A DNA stretch of 20,409 nucleotides from Flavobacterium sp. UBA6195 (GTDB lineage: Bacteria; Bacteroidota; Bacteroidia; Flavobacteriales; Flavobacteriaceae), in the NCBI RefSeq assembly GCF_002422095.1, contig NZ_DITB01000097.1, positions 352 to 20,760 on the forward strand, in the 5' to 3' direction. A model generated the notes under the pieces. It saw only the letters and a program-made list of their open reading frames with translations, was not told the origin of the DNA and did no database searches. Below are positions 1-5,588 of the stretch, in pieces (the stretch's first letter is position 1; every line of letters starts with the position of its first letter). A program made the position numbers and the translations under genes.

Positions 1-731
1 TTTGATAACTTTTGATAAGCTATTCAGCGGAGAAAGAGGGTTTTGTACCTCAGATGAGAATTCATGCTATGTATAATAATGGTGGAATAAGACCAACTAC
101 ACTAGGTTTTGATTCCAATACGACCGATGGATTTGATTATGGATTTGATGGTGTTTCATCATCAAGAGAATCTGCTGAATTTTATTACATATTAAATGAT
201 TCAGATAAAGAATTTATAATTAATGTTACAAACTTTGATATAAATAAAAGAATACCTGTAGGATTTAGATGTCAAGCTCAAACAAATTTCAAAATAAAAG
301 TAGTTGATGTTTTATATGGCTTTGATAGTAGCTAAAAAGTTTACATTCATGATAAGGAAACTAATATTTATTATGATATTAAAGACCATATGTTTGAGGT
401 AACTTTACCCGCTGGTGATAATAAAACTAGATTTGAGATTACATTTAATACCACGAATGATATATTATCATCACCCCAAGAAGAACATTCTATTTTGCAA
501 GTTTTTCAAGATACCACTTTAGAATTATTGAAAATAATTAACCCTGAAAAAAAAGAAATCATTTCTTTTGAATTATACGATACAACAGGAAAGCTTGTTA
601 TTTCAAATAAATATTTAGATTTCAATTCTGAGATAAGCATTTCCACGTCAAATTTAAGTACTGGTTTATACATTGTAAAAATTAAAACTATTGATGGATT
701 AATTACAAATGATAAAATCATAATAAATTAA
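1..731 (+). pseudogene. Broken T9SS-secreted surface protein (3' part with Por_Secre_tail)
   Basis: Two open stretches in the same frame (12-335 and 336-731) are separated only by TAA at 333-335. Read through, they give a typical C-terminal region of a Bacteroidota type IX secreted protein. It has a GFDYGFDG segment, then VYIHDKETNIYYDI and RFEITF, and an ~80-residue sorting domain with STGLYIVKIKT near the end and a basic/hydrophobic finish. Such tails direct export across the outer membrane by T9SS and surface anchoring. The frame is also closed upstream by TGA TAA at 3-8, whereas another frame (from base 2) is open from the window edge to 73. A frameshift near bases 10-40 is therefore likely. 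An imperfect 10-base tandem repeat (TTTGATAACT, TTTGATAAGC) lies exactly there. The TAA could be one C-to-T change from CAA. The gene starts left of the window; what its passenger domain did cannot be seen. Sequencing error is an alternative for each lesion. Confidence 0.7.
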
Positions 732-801
732 ATTTTTATAGTTGTTATTTTGGTTTGATTAATAAATTTTTTTTATAGCCTTTTTGTTTTAATAATTGTT
801 T

Positions 802-1137
802 ATGAGAAAGATTTTAGTATATGATGATAAAAATTATATTTATCGATTAATCAAATTTAATATAGAGTCAGAAGAAATTCAGGTTACAAGAATAAAAAAA
901 AACTATTTCCCAAATGTAAGTTTAAGCTCTTTTGATTATATATTTTTTGTTTATTATAACGAATTTAATATTATAGATTTTATAGATTATTTTGAAGTTA
1001 ATAAGAATATAATTGTTCTATATGAGAATCATTTATTTCTTGAAGTGTTTTCTAATACAAAGACTGTTTTTCCAACAATTAATTTAAATCTACACAAACG
1101 AGAAATTATTTTATTGATAAATGAAATTATTAGTTGA
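802..1137 (+). CDS. Small receiver-like protein of unknown function (111 aa)
   Basis: Not recognised as a named family. The start is taken at ATG 802 rather than the in-frame TTG at 796, because it places RKILVYDD at the N-terminus. The order of predicted elements follows a response-regulator receiver fold. Strand 1 is KILVYDD with two acidic residues as in receivers. The later strand FDYIFFVYY sits where receivers have LLLD, but lacks the phospho-Asp. Then come NIIVLYEN (strand 4), a TVFPTI strand where receivers carry the T-K-P motif, and a final helix REIILLINEI. No output domain, signal peptide or membrane segment is visible. It ends in TGA three bases before the next gene, so the two are probably translationally coupled. 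The fold assignment is inference from pattern only; existence as a gene is supported by the uninterrupted frame and clean coupling. Confidence 0.6.
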   Translation: MRKILVYDDKNYIYRLIKFNIESEEIQVTRIKKNYFPNVSLSSFDYIFFVYYNEFNIIDFIDYFEVNKNIIVLYENHLFLEVFSNTKTVFPTINLNLHKREIILLINEIIS

Positions 1138-1140
1138 TTT

Positions 1141-1485
1141 ATGAGCTTTTATATTATTGATAATAGAGATACAATTAAAATTCATTCTGACTATTTCGAA
1201 ATTTTCAACACAAAAATTTGTTATAAAATTGACACATTTAAAATTTACAATTATGATAAAAAATTTAGTGTTTATGTATTAGTGTATGAATATAACGATT
1301 TTTTTACATATTTCAGATTGCTTGATGCTGGTGTACTCAACCTAAAAGTGGTAATTGTCAATCCATATTTCAAGAAAATTTTGAAAAGAACGAAAAATAT
1401 CTTTTATGTAGATATTTATCGTTTTCAAAAAGATATAACAAAATTCATAGGAACAGATAATAAAAAAACTTTATATACAATTTAG
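1141..1485 (+). CDS. Small partner protein of unknown function (114 aa)
   Basis: Not recognised. It begins three bases after the stop of the preceding 111-aa gene and has nearly the same length. It is rich in Tyr, Phe, Ile and Lys and alternates hydrophobic strands with helices: MSFYIIDN at the start, FSVYVLVYEY in the middle, LKVVIVNPYF and NIFYVDIY towards the end, then a helix FQKDITKFI. The strand order is like that of the upstream protein and of a receiver domain, but the acidic pocket is only weakly represented (IDN, one Asp) and no phospho-acceptor is evident at the strand-3 end. The two could be diverged paralogues acting as a heterodimer; this is inference. There is no secretion signal, so it is probably cytoplasmic. 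No convincing rho-independent terminator follows it. Confidence 0.55.
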   Translation: MSFYIIDNRDTIKIHSDYFEIFNTKICYKIDTFKIYNYDKKFSVYVLVYEYNDFFTYFRLLDAGVLNLKVVIVNPYFKKILKRTKNIFYVDIYRFQKDITKFIGTDNKKTLYTI

Positions 1486-1948
1486 TAATTCATCTGATTT
1501 TAGAATAAAATCAATAACAATTTCAAAATAAGTAATTAAAAGAACACTAAATTATGTTGCTTATTTGTGAAATTAAATTTTAAAAATACTACAATTAGTT
1601 AAATTTCTTCAAATTGTTTCGGTTTCTTCTTCTTCAAAATCTTATCTTTCTAACCAATATACATCTTAAGGAAGTATATTGATATTCCTTTCTTAATTTT
1701 ATTTAAACTTCAGGGATTTTTTGTAATTTAAGGTTTCTGTTAATTTTAATCTCTTTTTAATAAATACCTTGAATCGTATGCGATTTTCTTTTACAAGTTT
1801 ATAATGTTGTAAGAAATGAATTTATCATTTAAAGCGAGTCTTTTTTTGTCCAAATATTTAAAATGATATAAGTAAGAGAGTGTTCTTTTTCTTTAAAATC
1901 GTGTTCAAAACCGTGTTCATTTTTCAAATATCGTGAAATTTTTGGCAT
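1486..1948. other. Long AT-rich stretch with no recognisable gene
   Basis: About 460 bases between the small receiver-like pair and the tRNA terminator. No open frame of convincing length or composition is present on either strand. Two weak AT-rich hairpins (1495-1513 and 1655-1681) lack a U-tract. A short direct repeat CGTGTTCA occurs twice around 1900-1920. No RNA family is recognised. Confidence 0.5.
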
Positions 1949-1979
1949 AAAAAAACGGATTAGTAAACACTAATCCGTT
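1949..1979 (-). terminator. Rho-independent terminator of tRNA-Met
   Basis: An 11-bp perfect stem (1954-1964 with 1969-1979), AACGGATTAGT over a 4-base loop, is followed on the minus strand by seven U (A-run 1949-1955). It lies 23 bases beyond the 3' end of the minus-strand tRNA. Confidence 0.88.
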
Positions 1980-2002
1980 GATTTTAAAACACTTGTTTTT
2001 CG

Positions 2003-2076
2003 TAGCGAAGACGGGAGTTGAACCCGTGACCTCAGGGTTATGAATCCTGCGCTCTAACCAACTGAGCTACCTCGCC
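2003..2076 (-). tRNA. tRNA-Met (CAT), elongator type
   Basis: A 74-nt cloverleaf is visible on the minus strand. The acceptor GGCGAGG pairs with CTTCGCT (two G-T wobbles), the D-arm is AGCTCAGTTGGTTAGAGC, the anticodon loop is TTCATAA with CAT at the centre, and the T-arm is ACGGG-TTCAACT-CCCGT. The discriminator base is A and CCA is not encoded (CGA follows). The G1-U72 wobble and the lack of three consecutive G-C pairs in the anticodon stem argue against the initiator. The acceptor does not resemble the lysidine-modified Ile2 type. An A-C opposition closes the anticodon stem at the loop side. Transcription is from its own promoter at about 2112-2142 and ends at the hairpin 1949-1979. Confidence 0.92.
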
Positions 2077-2111
2077 AAATGTTGGTCTCACATCCTTGCT
2101 GAATGCGGGTG

Positions 2112-2142
2112 CAAATATAAAACTAATTCTTTTCTTTGCAAA
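2112..2142 (-). promoter_or_regulatory. Bacteroidota promoter for tRNA-Met
   Basis: On the minus strand, TTTG (2139-2142) is followed after 19 bases by TATATTTG (2112-2119). This is an exact match to the Bacteroidota sigma consensus TTTG-N19-TAnnTTTG. The expected start is near 2105, about 30 bases before the mature tRNA. Confidence 0.75.
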
Positions 2143-2175
2143 TATTTTTTGACTAAAATAAATTAAAATATTTTT

Positions 2176-2207
2176 TTTGTTTATTCGATTAATTCTGTAT
2201 ATATTTC
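2176..2207 (+). promoter_or_regulatory. Promoter for the START-like gene
   Basis: TTTG (2176-2179), a 20-base spacer and TATATTTC (2200-2207) match the Bacteroidota consensus with one mismatch. A start near 2214 leaves a short A-rich leader before ATG 2232. It is divergent from the tRNA promoter. Confidence 0.55.
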
Positions 2208-2231
2208 CAAACTGAAAAATTAAAACGAACT

Positions 2232-2624
2232 ATGAGTGTAAAAGTAAAATACGAATTAGAATTTCCTATACAATCTTCACCACAATTACTATATCAATAT
2301 ATTTCTACTCCTTCTGGGCTATCAGAATGGTTTGCTGATAATGTAAATTCAAGAGGTGAATTTTTTACTTTTATTTGGGATGACTCTGAAGAAAAAGCAA
2401 GATTAGCTTCAAAAAAATCAGGTGAAAGAATTAAATTTAAGTGGTTAGATGAGGATGGAAATGAAACAGATTATTTTTTCGAAATGAAAATAATGGAAGA
2501 TGAAATCACTAAAGACGTTTCTATTGTTGTTTCAGATTTTGCTTTCGCTGATGAATTGGAAGAATCAAAACTGCTTTGGGAAAATCAAATTTCCGATTTA
2601 AAACATGTGTTGGGTTCAGTTTAA
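2232..2624 (+). CDS. START-like domain protein (SRPBCC fold)
   Basis: 130 aa. This looks like the small Bacteroidota START-like family (PF19569 type, distantly AHSA1-like). The N-terminus KVKYELEFPIQSSPQLLYQYISTPSGLSEWFAD is the typical SRPBCC opening (strand, two short helices, W-F). It is followed by strands around FFTFIWDDSEEKA and RIKFKWLDEDG, and a long C-terminal helix ESKLLWENQISDLKHVLG. The fold forms a hydrophobic cavity; the ligand of this family is not known to me. No signal peptide is present, so it is cytoplasmic. It has its own promoter just upstream and a terminator 27 bases after the stop, so it is probably monocistronic. It is frequently found beside the class IV aminotransferase in flavobacteria, but no functional link is established. 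Confidence 0.85.
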   Translation: MSVKVKYELEFPIQSSPQLLYQYISTPSGLSEWFADNVNSRGEFFTFIWDDSEEKARLASKKSGERIKFKWLDEDGNETDYFFEMKIMEDEITKDVSIVVSDFAFADELEESKLLWENQISDLKHVLGSV

Positions 2625-2641
2625 AACTCAATAATATAAAC

Positions 2642-2649
2642 TATATTTG
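2642..2649 (+). promoter_or_regulatory. -7 element for the class IV aminotransferase gene
   Basis: TATATTTG matches TAnnTTTG exactly. The -33 candidate (TTTA at 2620-2623, 18-base spacing) is imperfect. The predicted start near 2656 falls inside the hairpin at 2651-2667, so transcripts from here would lack the 5' arm of the terminator. Confidence 0.45.
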
Positions 2650-2650
2650 T

Positions 2651-2674
2651 CCCGATTTAAAGTCGGGTTTTTTT
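2651..2674 (+). terminator. Terminator of the START-like gene, abutting the next start codon
   Basis: CCCGA (2651-2655) pairs with TCGGG (2663-2667) over a 7-base loop and is followed by T7 (2668-2674). The aminotransferase ATG begins at 2675, immediately after the T-run. Confidence 0.7.
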
Positions 2675-3514
2675 ATGGTAAATTTTAACGGAAATATTCA
2701 GGAAAACAGTTCAATTTCAATTGAAAATAATAGAGGATTTTTATTTGGTGATAGCATTTTTGAAACCATTAAAGTGTTGGATAATAAAGTGTTATTTCTT
2801 GAAGATCACTATTTTAGATTGATGGCTTCTATGCGTATTTGTCGTATGGAAATTCCAATGAATTTTACCATGGAATATTTTGAATCCCAAATAGTAAATT
2901 TGGTTCAGGCGCTAAATATTGCCAATTCATATCGTGTTCGTTTTTCGGTTTACAGAGATTCAGAAGGTTTTTATTTGCCAAAATCTCGCAAAGTAAAATT
3001 TATAGTGACGGCATCTCCATTGAATTTTGAGTTATATGTGCTCGGAAAAGAAAATTATGAAGTCGAATTATATAAGGATTTTTATATTTCTAAACAATTG
3101 CTTTCCTCTTTAAAAACGAATAATAAAATGATTCAAATTACAGGGAGTATTTTTGCAGACGAAAATGGTTATGATAATTGTTTAATTTTAAATGATGAAA
3201 AGAATGTAGTAGAAGCTTTGCAGAGTAATTTGTTTATGAAAACTGGAAATGTTGTAGTGACGCCTCCGGTTTCTGATGGTTGCTTGAACGGAATTATGCG
3301 TAAACAAGTATTGGAAATCTTGAAAAAAACCGAAGGGATTGTAGTAAAAGAAACCTCAATTTCTCCTTTCGATCTTCAAAAAGCAGATGAATTGTTTTTA
3401 ACAAATGTAATCTCAGGAATTCAACCCATTACCAAATACCGTAAAAAGGAATATGGAATTGAATTTACTGCAGAAGTATTGAAAAGATTAAATGCTCAAA
3501 TTCGACTTAGTTAA
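2675..3514 (+). CDS. Class IV PLP aminotransferase (PabC/BCAT/D-AAT fold)
   Basis: 279 aa from ATG 2675. An open frame extends upstream to 2576 but overlaps the START gene and its terminator, and the family begins with a short VNFNG-like strand. Fold type IV PLP enzyme: the N-terminal domain contains RGFLFGDSIFETIKV (20-34) and the R-L-x-S helix. The Schiff-base Lys is K147 in SSLKTNNK. The PLP-contacting Glu is E180 in VVEALQSNLF. SDGCLNGIMRK (200-210) is the G-I-x-R phosphate region and LFLTNVISGIQPI (240-252) the C-terminal signature. Members act as aminodeoxychorismate lyase (folate), branched-chain or D-amino acid aminotransferases. The length and compact sequence favour a PabC-like role but do not prove it. 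The 3' end overlaps the convergent YqgE gene by 8 bases, with no terminator hairpin visible between them. Confidence 0.85.
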   Translation: MVNFNGNIQENSSISIENNRGFLFGDSIFETIKVLDNKVLFLEDHYFRLMASMRICRMEIPMNFTMEYFESQIVNLVQALNIANSYRVRFSVYRDSEGFYLPKSRKVKFIVTASPLNFELYVLGKENYEVELYKDFYISKQLLSSLKTNNKMIQITGSIFADENGYDNCLILNDEKNVVEALQSNLFMKTGNVVVTPPVSDGCLNGIMRKQVLEILKKTEGIVVKETSISPFDLQKADELFLTNVISGIQPITKYRKKEYGIEFTAEVLKRLNAQIRLS

Positions 3515-4067
3515 GCATTGGATTTTCGGGAGCGTTAGAAAATAATACATACTCACCGCCTTGTTCAATAATTTTTTCTTTCCAAAATAAGGTGCTTGCT
3601 TTAGATAGTAGTTTGTTTTTAAGTGTGTTTTCGGTAACAATCCATGCATTTTCTTGAAGTTCCATTTCCAATTGATTAACACTCCAGCCACTATAGCCAA
3701 GAAAAAACCGTATTTGATTTTTTGAAATTTTACCACTATTTATAAGTTGTTTGGTAGTTTCAAAATCGCCACCCCAATAAATCCCATTTGAAATCTCGAT
3801 ACTATTTGGAATTATATCTGGAATGGTATGAATGAAATACAAATTATCTTGTTCTACAGGACCTCCATTGTAGATTAAAAAAGTAGCATCAATTTCGGGA
3901 ATCAAATCATTGATGTTATAGGATAAAGGTTTGTTTAGTATAAAACCTATTGAGCCTTCGCTATTATGTTCTGCTAACAAGACCACAGAGCGATTAAAAG
4001 AAACATCGCCTAAAATTGAAGGCTCTGCAATTAGCAAATGACCTTTTTTGGGTAAAGTTGATATCAT
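3507..4067 (-). CDS. YqgE/AlgH family protein
   Basis: 186 aa, matching the usual ~185-aa length of the YqgE/AlgH (DUF179) family. Family marks are KGHLLIAEPSILGDVSFNRSVVLL at the N-terminus, GSIGFILNKPL, the central IYNGGPVEQDNLYFIH, and RFFLGYSGWSVNQLEMELQENAWIV towards the C-terminus. The protein is small and cytoplasmic. In pseudomonads a relative was linked to alginate regulation, but the molecular role is not settled. It lies downstream of the HU gene on the same strand but behind a strong terminator, so it is probably transcribed separately; no consensus promoter was found in the 70 bases upstream. Its last codons overlap the convergent aminotransferase gene by 8 bases. Confidence 0.9.
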   Translation of the reverse strand: MISTLPKKGHLLIAEPSILGDVSFNRSVVLLAEHNSEGSIGFILNKPLSYNINDLIPEIDATFLIYNGGPVEQDNLYFIHTIPDIIPNSIEISNGIYWGGDFETTKQLINSGKISKNQIRFFLGYSGWSVNQLEMELQENAWIVTENTLKNKLLSKASTLFWKEKIIEQGGEYVLFSNAPENPMLN

Positions 4068-4136
4068 AATTTCTGTAGTTTATTTCCTAAAGTTACCAAA
4101 AAAAATTAAAGATTCAAAAAAATCTCGTTGAAGTGC

Positions 4137-4163
4137 AAAAAAAAATCCCGATATTAATCGGGA
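4137..4163 (-). terminator. Terminator of the HU gene
   Basis: TCCCGAT (4146-4152) pairs perfectly with ATCGGGA (4157-4163) over a 4-base loop. On the minus strand nine U follow (A-run 4137-4145). It lies 25 bases after the HU stop codon. Confidence 0.9.
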
Positions 4164-4188
4164 CTTCTATTTTATGGTAACAAAAATA

Positions 4189-4464
4189 TTATTTGTTTAC
4201 TGCACCTTCTAATTCAGCACCAGCTTTGAATTTTACTACGTTTTTAGCAGCAATTTTGATAGTTTTTCCTGTTTGAGGATTTCTTCCATCTCTTGCAGCT
4301 CTTTTAGATACTGACCAAGAACCAAAACCTACTAAAGATACTCTTCCACCTTTTTGTAAAGTTCCTTCAACATTGCTTAAAAATGATTCTAAAGCTAATT
4401 TAGCAGCTGCTTTTGTAATGCCAGCAGAAGCTGCCATTGCATCGATTAATTCTGATTTGTTCAT
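4189..4464 (-). CDS. HU-family DNA-binding protein
   Basis: 91 aa, the standard HU length. It starts MNKSELIDAMAASAGITKAAAKLALESF, the two-helix dimerisation region. It contains the HU/IHF signature VGFGSWSVSKRAARDGRNPQTGK, in which the RNPQTG tip of the beta arm intercalates DNA. It ends with the usual KFKAGAELEGAVN strand and helix. HU dimers bend and compact DNA in the nucleoid. Its own promoter (4507-4536) and terminator (4137-4163) make it a stand-alone unit. The leader from the predicted start is about 35 bases and A/T-rich. A 16-17 base direct repeat lies just upstream of the promoter. One of several HU paralogues is expected in such genomes, so no specific symbol is given. Confidence 0.96.
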   Translation of the reverse strand: MNKSELIDAMAASAGITKAAAKLALESFLSNVEGTLQKGGRVSLVGFGSWSVSKRAARDGRNPQTGKTIKIAAKNVVKFKAGAELEGAVNK

Positions 4465-4506
4465 GATTAAAGTTATTTATAATTGGTTAAACTTAATTAT
4501 TTATAG

Positions 4507-4536
4507 CAAATTTAGCGGTATTGTTGAACTACGCAA
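4507..4536 (-). promoter_or_regulatory. Promoter of the HU gene
   Basis: On the minus strand, TTG (4534-4536), 19 bases and TAAATTTG (4507-4514) match the Bacteroidota consensus. The predicted start is near 4500. A second exact -7 box TATATTTG (4620-4627) lies further upstream, without a good -33, and could be a weaker promoter. Confidence 0.65.
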
Positions 4537-4554
4537 GTATTCGACTTGTTTTTC

Positions 4555-4591
4555 GACTAAAATGTTAATAAATTAGACTAAATGTTAATAA
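4555..4591. repeat. Near-perfect direct repeat upstream of the HU promoter
   Basis: GACTAAAATGTTAATAA (4555-4571) and GACTAAATGTTAATAA (4576-4591) differ by one A and are spaced 21 bases apart, about two helical turns. The position just upstream of the -33 element fits a tandem operator, but a simple duplication is equally possible. Confidence 0.55.
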
Positions 4592-4640
4592 CATTGTTTG
4601 TTTTTTTGAATTTCACGCTCAAATATAGTGTTTTCAGGGC

Positions 4641-5588
4641 TTAAAGCGCTATTGCATTTTCAGATAACTTAACCCCGTTTAATAATTCATGTGCCAACAT
4701 TCTTTTCTTTCCTGGAAATTGTAAACTTTCAATTTTAACAACACCATCTTTTACCATCACAAAAATCTCTTTTTTGGTAGTTGTAATCTTTCCAATAGTT
4801 TCCGAATGTGCCTTTTCTTCAAAACTTGCCAAGTAAATTTTTACATTCCACTCGTTTTCTCCGTCTTTAATATAGGTCCAAGCTGCTGGATAAGGGGATA
4901 AACCTCGAATTAAATTAAAAATCGTTTTACCAGATTGGATCCAATCAATTTTACAATTATCCTTGTTTAGTTTGAATGCGGTTTTAACATCTGGATTGTT
5001 TTCTTGTAAAGTAGTGGTTGCTTTTCCTGATTCTATTAATTGTAAAGTTTCTAAAACTGTCTCGCTCCCTAAATGCATTAAACGATCATGTAACTCACCA
5101 GCAGTTTCGTTGACTCCGATTTCAGTCTCTTTACTTAAAATCATCGCACCTGTATCAATTTTATCATCAATAAAGAAGGATGTAACTCCCGTTTTGGTTT
5201 CTCCATTAATAATAGCCCAATTAATAGGAGCGGCCCCACGGTATTCCGGTAACAAAGAAGCGTGAAGATTAAATGTTCCAAATTTTGGCATTTTCCAAAC
5301 CACTTCTGGTAACATTCTAAACGCTACAACAACTTGTAAATTTGCTTCTAAACTTTTTAATTCAGCTAAAAATTCTTCTGATTTTAAATTGGTAGGTTGT
5401 AACAAACGTAAGTTTTTTTCTAGCGCATATTCTTTAACCGCACTCATGCTTACTTTTTGTCCGCGACCCGCTGGTTTGTCGGGAGCGGTTATAACACCTA
5501 CAATAGTATAATTGTTTTTGTAAATAGTATCCAAAATCCCAACGGCAAAATCGGGCGTTCCCATGAATACAATTCTAAGTTTTTCCAT
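4641..5588 (-). CDS. fmt: Methionyl-tRNA formyltransferase
   Basis: 315 aa, full length for Fmt. It transfers a formyl group from 10-formyl-THF to Met-tRNA for initiation. The N-terminal formyl-transferase domain opens LRIVFMGTPDFAV and carries the tRNA-contacting loop PDKPAGRGQKV. The catalytic residues are N107 and H109 (FNLHASLLPEYRGAAPI) and D145 (DDKIDTGAMI). The C-terminal domain includes the LSPYPAAWT segment (about 230-240). Its ATG overlaps the recQ stop by one base (TAATG on the minus strand), indicating translational coupling, so it is the third gene of the P-loop/recQ/fmt operon. No clear terminator hairpin follows; the next 176 bases hold the HU promoter region. Confidence 0.97.
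   Translation of the reverse strand: MEKLRIVFMGTPDFAVGILDTIYKNNYTIVGVITAPDKPAGRGQKVSMSAVKEYALEKNLRLLQPTNLKSEEFLAELKSLEANLQVVVAFRMLPEVVWKMPKFGTFNLHASLLPEYRGAAPINWAIINGETKTGVTSFFIDDKIDTGAMILSKETEIGVNETAGELHDRLMHLGSETVLETLQLIESGKATTTLQENNPDVKTAFKLNKDNCKIDWIQSGKTIFNLIRGLSPYPAAWTYIKDGENEWNVKIYLASFEEKAHSETIGKITTTKKEIFVMVKDGVVKIESLQFPGKKRMLAHELLNGVKLSENAIAL

Noticed and set aside
1495..1681. Two AT-only hairpins (1495-1513, 1655-1681) as terminators
   Set aside because: Stems are 7-8 bp, nearly all A-T, with no U-tract; such structures are expected by chance in this composition.
1800..1925. Minus-strand start MNTVLNTILKKKN next to the tRNA, possible integrase remnant
   Set aside because: The frame stops after 20 codons, the other frames give no recombinase motif, and no duplicated tRNA 3' end was seen.
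2003..2076. Initiator tRNA or lysidine tRNA-Ile
   Set aside because: There is no run of three G-C pairs at the base of the anticodon stem, position 1 pairs as a wobble, and the acceptor lacks the features expected for Ile2.
2576..2674. Upstream extension of the aminotransferase
   Set aside because: It overlaps the START gene and its terminator, and the added residues do not resemble the family.
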